64,000 bases of DNA. Source: a virus. The position numbers were made by a program, and so were the translations under genes. Where the stretch lies: positions 1-64,000 of the IMG/VR virus record IMGVR_UViG_3300049324_000002; one strand, 5' to 3'. The notes beneath the pieces were generated by a model. That model was not told the origin of the DNA and did not search any database. It saw only the letters and a list, made by a program, of their open reading frames with translations. This document shows, piece after piece, positions 8,103-16,857 of the stretch (position 1 is its first letter; each line of letters starts with the position of its first letter).

Positions 8103-10112
8103 CTACCCCGCCATCGCCAGCTCAGGCTCCTTCGCAGGAGCACGCTTAGGAACAATAATCTTGTTGTTAGCATCAAGCTTCAACTTGACCATACTGCCCC
8201 ACCTAGTACCGACCTCCCAATCAGCCTTAATCACAGGCCAACCCGGGACCGGGATACAAACCTCAGGGTTCACCAAATCAATGATCCGCTGCGGAGACAC
8301 CGAACGATGCGCCTCCCACACCAAAGCATCATGAATATTCATCTGCAAATGCACCTTCTCGTGCAACCCAACACTACGCAACTTACGATCCGCGCGCACC
8401 ATGGCAATCTTCATCAAGTCAGCAGCGCCACCCTGCGTAGGAGCATTCACACACAACCGCTCCCCAGTACCACGAATCGCTGACGAATCCGACTCCAACT
8501 GCCACAACGGGTGAATCCGTCCAAACTTCGAAATAGTATAACCAGCCTGAATGCCAGTCCTCGTCTGCTTATCAATCCAAGCCTGCACTGAAGAATATAT
8601 AGCAAAGTACTTCTCCATGAACGCCTTAGACTCTTCAACCGAAATACCAAGACGCTCAGCAATACCTTTAGCACCCTGACCGTACAAAATAGCGAAGTTC
8701 TGTGTCTTCGCTATACCACGCTGATCCTCAGTGACCTCCTCCAAAGGAACACCGAACATCAGCGAAGCAGTCATAACGTGAACGTCAATGCCCTCCTCAA
8801 ACGCCCTCACCAACGCTGGCTCACCAGACAACCCGGCCAGCACCCGCAACTCAATCTGCGAATAGTCGAAACCAATCAAATAATGATCCGGCGCAGCCAT
8901 AACGAAATCACGAAACTTTAAGAAAAACTCGAGGCCGCTCTCAAGCTGGTAATAATACTTCTTAGGCAACTGCTGATAGGGAGGATCAGAAACAGCGAAC
9001 CGACCAGACACAATAGACGTCTGACGATGACTAGGATGAGTACGACCATCCTTCGCATACCTGAAATCACGCGGGAACTTCTCTAGATAAGAACCAATCA
9101 ACTTCTTAACTTCACGATACTCAAGCAGTCTCTTAACAACAGCATGCTTCTTAGCCAACCCGGACAACGCCTTCTCATCCGTGCTCATCTTCCCACTACC
9201 CTTAGTCAAACGAGTAGTAGACATACCTAGCTGAGTATACAAAACATCGGCTACCTGAGCAGAAGAGTTAAGATTAATGTCAACACACTTGCCAGTCATC
9301 TCAGACAAGCGTTTCATAATCTCTTGACGCATCAACGTAGCAAACTGCTCAGCCTCAGTCTTAACACGCTCCATAGAAGTCCAGTCAAACTGAACTCCAT
9401 GGTCTTCCATATGTGCTAAGATAGGAACAATACCCATCTCCACACGATAAAGAAGTTTATCCTTAACCTTAGGTCGATTCTTCCTAGACAAAGCCAAACA
9501 CCATGCAGCGTCATCACAAGCATAAGTAATGACTTTAGGAGTCAACTCCAAATCAGTGAAACGAATACACTTCTTCTGCTTCTCGGTCATAGGAGGGAAC
9601 AAATCCCAAATCTCAGTCTGATGGTAACCAAACACTTCCTCAGACAAGTACTTCAAACCAAGCGCACGATACGTACCAAGCAAATAAGCTTCAATCATAG
9701 AATCAGAAAACAACGGGAAATACCCGTCAATATCTAACCCAGCCTCAGCCAACTCCGCTGACGACAAACGCTCCCGCAAAAACCTAGCCAAATGAGTAAG
9801 CTCGAACTTCGCGTTATGCGCAATCCCCTTACCACTCCCCAACAACACCGCCAACAGCCGAGCAAACTCAACCTCGTCAACACCCTGACCGCCACGGAAC
9901 CTCAACGGCACATAACGCGCCCACGAAGGATCCCCCGACACCGACACCCCCGCCAACACAGCCGTCTCCGGGTGCAACGAAAAACCAGGCATCGGAGGGC
10001 CATCATAACCACCCTCAATATCGTAACCAAAACCATCTTCGATAGTCGCTAACTTAGTGAATAACTTATCGACAACTCTTAGATCAGTTAAAAGACCACA
10101 GTCAACTGCCAA
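8103..10112 (-). CDS. DNA polymerase I family (family A) with 3'-5' exonuclease
   Basis: Family A polymerase without a 5' nuclease domain. The exonuclease domain carries DIE (motif I), HNAKFEL (motif II, Glu at the usual Asp position) and YACDDA (motif III). The polymerase domain has motif A FDYSQIELRVLAG, motif B RGIAKTQNFAILYG and motif C NIHDALVWE. The start is uncertain: TTG 10112 fits best with the upstream gene end and a GGTGGGGG tract, while GTG codons at 10124-10133 and 10172 also keep the exonuclease intact. It is the replicative polymerase candidate. Its clamp-loader-like neighbours are discussed in the findings. Confidence 0.92.
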   Translation of the reverse strand: MAVDCGLLTDLRVVDKLFTKLATIEDGFGYDIEGGYDGPPMPGFSLHPETAVLAGVSVSGDPSWARYVPLRFRGGQGVDEVEFARLLAVLLGSGKGIAHNAKFELTHLARFLRERLSSAELAEAGLDIDGYFPLFSDSMIEAYLLGTYRALGLKYLSEEVFGYHQTEIWDLFPPMTEKQKKCIRFTDLELTPKVITYACDDAAWCLALSRKNRPKVKDKLLYRVEMGIVPILAHMEDHGVQFDWTSMERVKTEAEQFATLMRQEIMKRLSEMTGKCVDINLNSSAQVADVLYTQLGMSTTRLTKGSGKMSTDEKALSGLAKKHAVVKRLLEYREVKKLIGSYLEKFPRDFRYAKDGRTHPSHRQTSIVSGRFAVSDPPYQQLPKKYYYQLESGLEFFLKFRDFVMAAPDHYLIGFDYSQIELRVLAGLSGEPALVRAFEEGIDVHVMTASLMFGVPLEEVTEDQRGIAKTQNFAILYGQGAKGIAERLGISVEESKAFMEKYFAIYSSVQAWIDKQTRTGIQAGYTISKFGRIHPLWQLESDSSAIRGTGERLCVNAPTQGGAADLMKIAMVRADRKLRSVGLHEKVHLQMNIHDALVWEAHRSVSPQRIIDLVNPEVCIPVPGWPVIKADWEVGTRWGSMVKLKLDANNKIIVPKRAPAKEPELAMAG

Positions 10113-10278
10113 CTGAAATAACACCCCCACCACTACGAACTTGCGAAAGAAGCGACTTAAGACAAGCGCCACCTACAAAGCCATCATCGGTTTGTAGTGC
10201 ATTATCTTTATTAACTAACTGATCACAGCGCACGCATCTAACTAGATTCCTAGAGCGCTTATGCGAGCGAATAGCCAC
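10102..10278 (-). CDS. Small zinc-finger protein
   Basis: A gene of about 58 codons between the delta subunit and the polymerase. It contains RCVRCDQLVNKDN and a later GGACLK, a three- or four-cysteine knuckle. The start is not sure: GTG 10278 follows 17 nt after the delta stop but its GAGG lies too close. The frame stays open further upstream inside the delta gene, which I treat as a shadow. Confidence 0.45.
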   Translation of the reverse strand: MAIRSHKRSRNLVRCVRCDQLVNKDNALQTDDGFVGGACLKSLLSQVRSGGGVISVGS

Positions 10279-10294
10279 CCTCGGTGATACCGGA

Positions 10295-11374
10295 TCACCA
10301 ACAGCTAAGGAGCACTTCGCCGAATGCGGGAGGTACAGGACGATTAGGAGATAACGCCGCGTCAAGATCCCCCAACAACGTACGACAACGACGCACACGA
10401 ACCTTATCGTACTTCCTAGCTATGTTATGATTCTGATCCTCACGATGAGCATAATGCAAAATCCACTTACGATGAATATTCAATCTACGCTCAACCTGCG
10501 TCAACAACTCACGAGTAGCCAACGCAATATGCAAAGGACCCAACCAATCCAACCGCTGCGACAAATACCCCAACACCTTCGACCAATCCGCAGCAGAAAA
10601 AGAACGATCCGCCAATGATGCCAGTGCTAACTCTTTACGATCAAATAACAAAGCCTCAGCGAAATCCTCAGCGCCATGCAAAGTCAGTACAGAACTAACC
10701 AACTTCTTAAACTCAGACTCACCATAAATAGTTGCATCCCTCAAACCAAGAACACGTATCTGCTCCACAACATCACGAGCCAACGCCGTATTCTCACCGG
10801 CCCGGGACCACAAAAACTCGGCCTGTCGCTGCGACACAGGCAACCGCAGCGACAACCACCGAGCCACCGGAGACAACCCATCAGTACCAGAAACATCAAT
10901 AGTAGGAGTATTACACTGAATGTACGTGCCTGCTGAATAATCCTTAATTAAAACTTCCCACTCAGTTAACTCAGTAACCCAATTAAACTTGCCTCGCATA
11001 TGTTTATCCGGGACACGAGTGCGCCTACCCGGCTCGGGGCGATCGGACACCAACACCAAAACAGTCTCGACAAAAGAAGTGCGATCAGTAACAAACTTCT
11101 TCAACCCAGACCAATCCCGCAACCGATCACAAGCCGACACCACCACTATCCGAGAAGCCACACCGGCCAACGGAGCGCGAGCTAACGTCTGCCAGATCTT
11201 CTCAGCAGGATCCTCAGCAGCGGACAACGAAATCCGCTGCTGAGCCCCAACCCGACGCTCAATCTCCAGCAACACCTCAGTACGCATAGTAGCGTCAGGC
11301 CCAAACACGTCAAAAACACGATACTTCTTCGTACTGTTAGGAGATGTAGTTAGCCACTGAACAGCAGTAGACAT
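10295..11374 (-). CDS. Clamp-loader delta-like subunit (HolA-like)
   Basis: The 359-residue protein has the layout of DNA polymerase III delta: an N-terminal domain that begins with YRVFDVFGPDATMR and lacks a Walker motif, a middle section with LPVSQRQAEFLWSRAGENTALARDVVEQIRVLG (as in delta, a helical lid region), and a helical C-terminal domain with LHIALATRELLTQVERRL. With DnaX at 60.6 kb and delta-prime at 13.5 kb it would complete a clamp loader. Similarity is by architecture and pattern, so moderate confidence. Confidence 0.55.
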   Translation of the reverse strand: MSTAVQWLTTSPNSTKKYRVFDVFGPDATMRTEVLLEIERRVGAQQRISLSAAEDPAEKIWQTLARAPLAGVASRIVVVSACDRLRDWSGLKKFVTDRTSFVETVLVLVSDRPEPGRRTRVPDKHMRGKFNWVTELTEWEVLIKDYSAGTYIQCNTPTIDVSGTDGLSPVARWLSLRLPVSQRQAEFLWSRAGENTALARDVVEQIRVLGLRDATIYGESEFKKLVSSVLTLHGAEDFAEALLFDRKELALASLADRSFSAADWSKVLGYLSQRLDWLGPLHIALATRELLTQVERRLNIHRKWILHYAHREDQNHNIARKYDKVRVRRCRTLLGDLDAALSPNRPVPPAFGEVLLSCW

Positions 11375-11385
11375 TGCCTTACTAA

Positions 11386-11910
11386 CTATGTAGGATCAGG
11401 AGTGGTATCAAGAATAAGGTGAGCGCGAGCACTACCAACTTTCAAATACTTCTTCGCACGATCATGACTAGGTTTCGCACCCAAAGTAATCCACAATTCA
11501 GCAAGCTCACCACGCAGCTCATTATCAGACTTCGGATTACGCCTAGCACTCGGTCGTTTAACCCTATAAGGAGTAGGAGGAGTAGGACCAAGAATCTCCT
11601 CAGCAAGCTCCTTCAAAGAAGGAGAAACATGTGGATTAGCAAGGCTAAAATCACCAGCATTACTAGTCAAAGAGATATCAGAAGAAAAACCATTCTCTTC
11701 CCTAGCAAGCAGTGCTGCATTATAGTAAGCAACACCAACATGCTCAGCATCCGGCTGACACGAATAAAACTTAACCGGATAACCTCCCCATGAGCCAACA
11801 ACCATCACCTCGCCATAAACACCTTCGACATCATCAACTTCATGTACCAGCTTGCGGGACGAACACGCGTCACACACAGCAAGCTGAGCATTCTCCTGAG
11901 TAATCGCCAT
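11386..11910 (-). CDS. Hypothetical protein with zinc knuckle and helix-turn-helix-like C-terminus
   Basis: The 174-residue protein begins with CDACSSRK and a later YSCQPDAEH, a likely zinc site. Its last 45 residues (ELAELWITLGAKPSHDRAKKYLKVGSARAHLIL) look like a small DNA-binding bundle. The ATG is 5 nt after a TATGAG box, without a separate ribosome binding site. No family recognised. Confidence 0.55.
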   Translation of the reverse strand: MAITQENAQLAVCDACSSRKLVHEVDDVEGVYGEVMVVGSWGGYPVKFYSCQPDAEHVGVAYYNAALLAREENGFSSDISLTSNAGDFSLANPHVSPSLKELAEEILGPTPPTPYRVKRPSARRNPKSDNELRGELAELWITLGAKPSHDRAKKYLKVGSARAHLILDTTPDPT

Positions 11911-11916
11911 GCCAGC

Positions 11917-12573
11917 TCATACCGACCAACCCGCTACAGGTTGCAACGCCCCAGACGACATAATAGCGTCTTCTAAATCCTCAGGATTAGGAACGTGATT
12001 GAGATACTCTCGCTCTGAACCCTCAGTATGCTGACCGCCAGACTCAAGCCTAACAGTTCCATAATTCATCAAACGCTGCAAATAAGTCTGATCAACAGAC
12101 ATATTAGTATACAACGCCAATTTAATGTTCTCAACGTGATTAGAGAACACACCTTTAACAATACGAACACGACGACTAGTTACAACAATAATCTGTGCTC
12201 GCCAACCCAAAACGTGATGACACATCAAACACGTATGCAACAGAACTGACAGCCACACCAACACAGTCAACAACAATAAATGCGGTGCCAAAAACCATAT
12301 ATAAGGAGCGGCGAAATCAAGAAGCTGCCCGATAAAAAATCCTGCAATTGGAACAGCACCCATCTTGGTCATATCTTTAACCAAGAGAGTCCAGTGCAAA
12401 CGAGTAGCATAAATAAATCGCTCATTCGGCTGGATACGCAACGGAGCCGGACCAACAAACCGCCACGCCCGCTCATACAGCGCAAGGTCTTTACGACGTG
12501 GATCACTACCCGGCCACACTACTAAATCATCAATTAACTCCGCACCACGAACCGCCAACCCAGTGCCAGTCAT
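11917..12573 (-). CDS. Membrane protein with bacterial PH domain (bPH2-like)
   Basis: The 218-residue protein has two transmembrane helices (about residues 68-86 and 90-112) after a NERFIYATRLHW segment, then VVTSRRVRIVKGVFSNHVENIKL and MSVDQTYLQRLMNYGTVRLESGG. This matches the YdbS/bPH2 pattern: vTxxRvixxxGvf and lgRllxyGtvxiexxg. It is probably in the host inner membrane. Its role in a phage is unknown; an effect on the membrane or on superinfection is conceivable. It overlaps the start of the downstream small membrane gene by TTATGA. Confidence 0.7.
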   Translation of the reverse strand: MTGTGLAVRGAELIDDLVVWPGSDPRRKDLALYERAWRFVGPAPLRIQPNERFIYATRLHWTLLVKDMTKMGAVPIAGFFIGQLLDFAAPYIWFLAPHLLLLTVLVWLSVLLHTCLMCHHVLGWRAQIIVVTSRRVRIVKGVFSNHVENIKLALYTNMSVDQTYLQRLMNYGTVRLESGGQHTEGSEREYLNHVPNPEDLEDAIMSSGALQPVAGWSV

Positions 12574-12764
12574 AACGGACCCAACCTATCAGTCGGACCA
12601 ACCCGGCCCATAAAACCAGACTTAGACTTGGTACCAAGCTTACTCTTCTTCTCTTTAATCCTAAAAATCATAATCGTGATAATCACAGGGACGACCATCA
12701 ACAAAACATGCTCGCCTTGCATCAAAAGCCAGTCACTTAAAGTCGTTGTGCACACAGTGATCAC
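12570..12764 (-). CDS. Small membrane protein
   Basis: A gene of about 64 codons with one transmembrane helix (VLLMVVPVIITIMIF) followed by a strongly basic cytoplasmic tail (RIKEKKSKLGTKSKSG). Start codon choice between GTG 12764 and TTG 12767 is open. A CGGTATGAC box lies upstream at 12825-12832. No family recognised. Confidence 0.5.
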   Translation of the reverse strand: MITVCTTTLSDWLLMQGEHVLLMVVPVIITIMIFRIKEKKSKLGTKSKSGFMGRVGPTDRLGPL

Positions 12765-12837
12765 CAATCACTTTCAGCTAGCAGTTTGTGGTGTGTTGTC
12801 ACCCCCGAATTAGAACACAGCTAGTCATACCGACAAC

Positions 12838-13134
12838 CTACGGACGGCTAGCTCTATCTTGAATCTTAGAAACAACTGTGGGATCATCCTTGCGGTGGTT
12901 CGCCGCGTCAGGATCCCCCGCACCGTTCTCCTGCAACCACTGCTCAAACCGCTCAGCCAACTTCAAAACATCCTCATAATATTCTTTACCCATACCATGG
13001 AACTGAGCATCATTAGCATAAGCACGTAAAGCATTGGGTGCAGCAGGATCAGAAGCAGCAATCACAAAATACGGCCACTCAGGAACCGAACCATCACGAC
13101 GCTGCACCAGATACTTATCCCACAACTTAGCCAC
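12838..13134 (-). CDS. Hypothetical protein
   Basis: I use GTG 13134, which overlaps the upstream stop (TAGTG) and has GAGGG seven bases before it; a longer frame to 13170 has no such signal. The 98-residue product is soluble with a central helix (YYEDVLKLAERFEQWLQE). No family recognised. Confidence 0.55.
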   Translation of the reverse strand: MAKLWDKYLVQRRDGSVPEWPYFVIAASDPAAPNALRAYANDAQFHGMGKEYYEDVLKLAERFEQWLQENGAGDPDAANHRKDDPTVVSKIQDRASRP

Positions 13135-13505
13135 TAGATAACCCTCGCTTCTTTCAAGTAATCCTGCCACACCAACATAGGTGAACGATTATCCAATGCC
13201 GCAGTGAAAACAATAAACACAGCAGTCATAATAGCACCAGACAAAATAGCCAAACCATAATCACTAGTAACATCAATACCTATGCTAACAACAGCATCAG
13301 CAAGATGCTGATTCATGATACGCATAAAAGAAGGTGAAACAGAACCCAACAAACCAGCAAAAGTACCAGAACTATCTTCATTCTGGTATTTAGACATAAG
13401 CTCCTTAATATCAGAAGCAATAGCTATTGAAGGAAGTGCTGCAGTCACAACCGCCTGTGAAACTTGCATCACAGAACTGAGCCTCTCCGACAGATTCGCA
13501 TCCAC
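13134..13505 (-). CDS. Hypothetical membrane protein
   Basis: A 123-residue protein from GTG 13505, with GAGGATGAG just upstream. It has a hydrophobic helix (GLAILSGAIMTAVFIVFTAAL, split here only for description) near residue 85-105 and an N-terminal amphipathic region. No family recognised. Confidence 0.5.
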   Translation of the reverse strand: MDANLSERLSSVMQVSQAVVTAALPSIAIASDIKELMSKYQNEDSSGTFAGLLGSVSPSFMRIMNQHLADAVVSIGIDVTSDYGLAILSGAIMTAVFIVFTAALDNRSPMLVWQDYLKEARVI

Positions 13506-13508
13506 TAC

Positions 13509-14420
13509 TCATCCTCTCATTGCACCAGCCGCAACAGCCCCCATTAACACCTTAGGACGCGCTCCCACAAAACGATGAAGTAAACCAAGAATCTTCATCG
13601 CAACAGAAATAGGAACACCTCCCAAATCCTCAGCAGAAAACGCTGAATACCGTCCTGTCACACGCTCATGCACAGCACGTACTAACATCTCTGTCTGAAT
13701 CTCAGTCCAACCTTTAGCCCTACCAGCCAAAGCATCAACATCACCAATCGCAAGACTGGCAAAGAACCCCAACACAGCCTCACGAGCACCCACCGCGTCA
13801 ACACGCGCCGACAACGAAGGACTCACCCGGCCACCGCCCAACGCTGCAGCCGCTCGAGCCTCCACCCTCTCCAAATCCGACACCCTGTAAAGCACCTCAG
13901 CGACCTCGTCAACCCCCAACAGACCAGACCGCACCACCACACACCGAGACTCCACCGTAGGCAACACAGGCCCAGACGCCAACAACACGAACCGCACTCC
14001 CGCAGGAGGCTCCTCCAACGTCTTCAGCAAAGCCTCACAAACACGAGAAGACGCCCGCCACGTCGACCCATCCGACCTCGTGTGATCCAATCTCACAACC
14101 GCCACCCGGCCGCGAGGCCCAGGCGCCACCCGAACCCACTCAATCAAATCCCGAACCATAGACATCGTCAGTTCAGGCTCCGACAACTTCAACCCACCAG
14201 AATCAGTCTTACGGCCTTTCTCATCAGTCCAAAAAGGCTGTGGAAACAAACGATAATCCACAGCAGAAACACCAGCCTGCTTAACCAAAAAATTCGCTAC
14301 AGTCCTCTTACCCGTAGACGACGGAGCCTGTAAAAGAAAACACGGAGTACTACCGGACAAAAAGGAAGGGACGAGACTCCGTAGAGCCTCGTCCCAACCA
14401 ACCGGAGCTGTCTCGGGCAC
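13509..14420 (-). CDS. Clamp-loader delta-prime-like subunit (HolB-like)
   Basis: The 303-residue protein has a P-loop-like QAPSSTGKRTVANF near residue 30, an RVAVVRLDHTR strand, and the clamp-loader signature LLKTLEEPPAGVRFVLLASG followed by LPTVESRC, the SRC motif that supplies a trans-acting arginine. The C-terminal third is helical. The GTG start is 5 nt downstream of a TATGAC box. It pairs logically with the delta-like gene downstream and with DnaX. Confidence 0.72.
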   Translation of the reverse strand: MPETAPVGWDEALRSLVPSFLSGSTPCFLLQAPSSTGKRTVANFLVKQAGVSAVDYRLFPQPFWTDEKGRKTDSGGLKLSEPELTMSMVRDLIEWVRVAPGPRGRVAVVRLDHTRSDGSTWRASSRVCEALLKTLEEPPAGVRFVLLASGPVLPTVESRCVVVRSGLLGVDEVAEVLYRVSDLERVEARAAAALGGGRVSPSLSARVDAVGAREAVLGFFASLAIGDVDALAGRAKGWTEIQTEMLVRAVHERVTGRYSAFSAEDLGGVPISVAMKILGLLHRFVGARPKVLMGAVAAGAMRG

Positions 14421-14440
14421 AACCCGTCATACCGGGCCTA

Positions 14441-15184
14441 TCAGACCGCCGCGAGGCCCGCAGACTGCAAAGAGTCAGCAAACCGCTCCAAGATGCGATC
14501 AGCAGCCTCCGCCTTCACACCAAGCTCGCGCACCACATCAGCGCGGCGCAGCTTCCGCGTAGAACCCATCGCCAACTCAATCATCCGATCAATAACACTA
14601 ACCTCAAGATCCGACGCACCAGACCGAATACTATCCACCATATCGTGGAAGTCTACCTCAGTATCAATGGTGCCAGCAGGGCCATGCAAATCACCCCACG
14701 TAGTGCTGCCATCGTCATCACCAATAGCAGCATCCCACAGCAAAAGCTCATTCGACTTCACTCGAGCAATATTACGCTTCTTACCAGGAGCATACGCAAG
14801 CAGGAAATGCGTGTAATAAGTACGGAAAACAGACTCGCCAGTCTTCGACCTAGACTCCCATCCATTCGAGAAGACACCAATACTGTCTCGCTCCATGAAA
14901 CGGGTCATCAGATCCATCGCAACATTCTCAATGTCATCACGGTGGAACCCAAAATTGGATAGATACCACAACGTGTATGACTTGTACTGAGAGAAAAACA
15001 CCCCATAGTTCGGGGGAGCGTGATGGAAGTCATCCATCCCAGCCCAGTCAGTAACAATCGCCTGGCGCTCCTCCTTCGGAACCACATACCCCGGGGGGCG
15101 ACCCAACACATCCGCACCCGGCCGCCCATGCGACGCGCGGGTCTGAACAGGAAGCGCATCAACCGTAGAACTTGCAGTAGCCAT
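14441..15184 (-). CDS. Sigma-like transcription factor
   Basis: The 247-residue protein resembles a divergent sigma-70 family member. A region 2-like section has GFHRDDIENVAMDLMTRFM and then SVFRTYYTHFLLAYAPGKKRN. A region 4-like helix-turn-helix near the end reads STRKLRRADVVRELGVKAEAADRILERF. An acidic linker separates them. It has its own likely promoter (15232-15260) and a purine-rich AAGGGG leader. It may direct host core polymerase to phage promoters. A non-sigma DNA-binding protein cannot be excluded. Confidence 0.6.
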   Translation of the reverse strand: MATASSTVDALPVQTRASHGRPGADVLGRPPGYVVPKEERQAIVTDWAGMDDFHHAPPNYGVFFSQYKSYTLWYLSNFGFHRDDIENVAMDLMTRFMERDSIGVFSNGWESRSKTGESVFRTYYTHFLLAYAPGKKRNIARVKSNELLLWDAAIGDDDGSTTWGDLHGPAGTIDTEVDFHDMVDSIRSGASDLEVSVIDRMIELAMGSTRKLRRADVVRELGVKAEAADRILERFADSLQSAGLAAV

Positions 15185-15231
15185 AGTTTCTTGACCCCTT
15201 CTAAAATACCCGACCTCAACGTGTTGTCAGT

Positions 15232-15260
15232 AGACTAGCATGACCATGCAGACCATGCAA
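15232..15260 (-). promoter_or_regulatory. Promoter for the sigma-like gene
   Basis: On the minus strand TTGCAT (15255-15260) is separated by 17 nt from TAGTCT (15232-15237). Transcription would start near 15225, about 40 nt before the ATG at 15184. The spacer and -35 contain the direct repeat GACCATGCA twice (plus-strand reading), a possible regulator site. Confidence 0.5.
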
Positions 15261-15268
15261 GTCTGCAC

Positions 15269-15568
15269 TCACACGTCCAAGGTCTCTAACAGCGTAGGAT
15301 CCCACGCCCAATACTCAACAGCCACCGGACCGGCAACACGCTCGGCCACAACCGCTGTACCTGCAGACTTCGACTCGCGAGGCTTCCGCGCAACAGGGGC
15401 CTCATCACCCGCGTGCGCCAAGCGATACACCTCAAACGGATCCAGCATCGCCGCTGCGAGATCCACGCTGCACAACTCAGCAAACTTCACACACGACCGC
15501 TGATGCATAACAATCAGGCGCAACTTACCCTCAGCAGAACAGCCAGCACACCTAGCAAGTTGCGGCAT
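15269..15568 (-). CDS. Small zinc-finger protein
   Basis: A 99-residue protein starting at ATG 15568 after an AAGGAT leader. The N-terminus has CAGCSAEGKLRLIVMHQRSC: CxxC, then His and Cys, a compact zinc finger. The remainder is Ala/Pro/Arg rich. It lies just upstream of the sigma-like gene. Function unknown. Confidence 0.6.
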   Translation of the reverse strand: MPQLARCAGCSAEGKLRLIVMHQRSCVKFAELCSVDLAAAMLDPFEVYRLAHAGDEAPVARKPRESKSAGTAVVAERVAGPVAVEYWAWDPTLLETLDV

Positions 15569-15570
15569 TA

Positions 15571-16008
15571 TTATCCTTCTGAATCGTCCAGAGGAGTAGA
15601 AGCAAGAATCACTCTGGCACCGTGAGGTCGGGGGAGAACCTCATGTCTCGTAGAGACACACAACTCGCCTGGCTGGGAATGACAAAGAATGACCGGGCAA
15701 GATTGGCTGAGGACTTCAACCGAATAAAAACCTATTGATTTTGTGATCACACCGGGCGGGCAAGCATGCAGCCGGTAGATCCAACAATCGACCACCTGCG
15801 GTCGACCCACCGCCGAGACTACCACCGCAGTCCTACCGCGCAGCGGGGACACCCGAATTGGCCCAGCCGGATCCAGCAAAACGTATCGCGCCTCAGGAAC
15901 CATCGGGTCTGCATAAAGCACATCGAACTGACACACCGGGCAAGCACCCAAAGAAATGCCAACGGGCACGTTCCCAACCTCAGGAACGTGCCCGCTCGAC
16001 AAAGCCAC
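15571..16008 (-). CDS. Hypothetical zinc-binding protein
   Basis: A 145-residue protein with two cysteine clusters: GACPVCQFDVLY near the N-terminus and LHACPPG, then SCPVILCHSQPGELC near the C-terminus. The repeated Cys/His pairs suggest two zinc sites. No family recognised. Confidence 0.5.
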   Translation of the reverse strand: MALSSGHVPEVGNVPVGISLGACPVCQFDVLYADPMVPEARYVLLDPAGPIRVSPLRGRTAVVVSAVGRPQVVDCWIYRLHACPPGVITKSIGFYSVEVLSQSCPVILCHSQPGELCVSTRHEVLPRPHGARVILASTPLDDSEG

Positions 16009-16017
16009 GAGAACAGC

Positions 16018-16410
16018 CTAGACCGACACCGACTCCTCAGCCGGAACGGTGCCCTCCTGCGGAACGGTGCCCTCAGGAGCGTCAAGAATGGCATACTCGT
16101 CACCACGGAAACGCGCGTAAACACGAATCACCGGGTTACCCTCAGCGTCATACTGGTCCTTGGACCGGCTAGCCGCCTCGAAAACACCCTTCGGGGAAAA
16201 CGCAGCGATACGACCCTGCGAAATCAGGGACGCACGGTTAGACGCCTGTGCCCGAGCTTTCTTAGCCTGCGCCTCATCAGAGGGAACAGGGGTCTCTTCG
16301 ATAATTGCCCACTCGTCAACACGCGCCCGCAGACGGTCAGCAACCACCTTCGTAGCACCAGACGCAGTCGCACGACCACTAGGCGCTTCCCAAATCAGCT
16401 CATCAGCCAC
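16018..16410 (-). CDS. Hypothetical actinophage protein
   Basis: I choose GTG 16410 because GGGAG lies upstream at suitable spacing. The 130-residue protein has a segment VVADRLRARVDEWAIIEE, then SNRASLISQGRIAAFSPKG and VYARFRGDEY. I recall similar proteins in many actinophages, function unknown. The leader region 16411-16552 has no gene; it contains a CGGGTATAAGAGG box near 16530 that is repeated at about 62590. Confidence 0.55.
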   Translation of the reverse strand: MADELIWEAPSGRATASGATKVVADRLRARVDEWAIIEETPVPSDEAQAKKARAQASNRASLISQGRIAAFSPKGVFEAASRSKDQYDAEGNPVIRVYARFRGDEYAILDAPEGTVPQEGTVPAEESVSV

Positions 16411-16552
16411 GATCAAACACTCCCTTAAACTCAATTGCCATTGACAGCTCTTGCTCACTTGTTGTACCGGACCGCCCGTTACCTTGCCCGGGTAGCCGGG
16501 ATGCTTAGTGCGGTTGATACCTACGATACCTCTTATACCCGAGAACTACAAA

Positions 16553-16852
16553 CTACGAGGTGGAGCCCAAACAACCAGCACACATCGCGGGGTCACTAAC
16601 CTTAGCTGACCGATCCTTCAGGTCTGACGGAGACAACCAACGGAAGCAACGACCACACCTAGTCGTACCGACAGCTTTCTTACCAGAACGTGCACGCATA
16701 TGCTTACACCGGTAAGACTCGTGCGTAGCCCTGTATTCATAGTCAGGGCACGTACAAGTGAAAGGCAAGTCACCTATAATCTCAACAGTATAAAAAGCGC
16801 CTTTCGACCCTGCGACCTGTACAAGGCACAGAGAGAAACTGATTCGGCGCAT
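16553..16852 (-). CDS. SWIM zinc-finger protein
   Basis: Start at ATG 16852, preceded by GGGGTGA; it follows the nuclease stop. The 99-residue protein has CTCPDYEYRATHESYRCKH, the CxC...CxH pattern of SWIM domains, followed by a second knuckle RCGRC...CAGC. SWIM domains bind DNA or proteins and are found with transposases and recombination mediators. No catalytic domain is attached. Confidence 0.6.
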   Translation of the reverse strand: MRRISFSLCLVQVAGSKGAFYTVEIIGDLPFTCTCPDYEYRATHESYRCKHMRARSGKKAVGTTRCGRCFRWLSPSDLKDRSAKVSDPAMCAGCLGSTS

Positions 16853-16857
16853 TTCAA

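Noticed and set aside
10102-10398. 98-residue version of the small zinc-finger gene
   Set aside because: The first 40 codons overlap the delta gene and have no family pattern; a start near 10278 after the delta stop is more likely.
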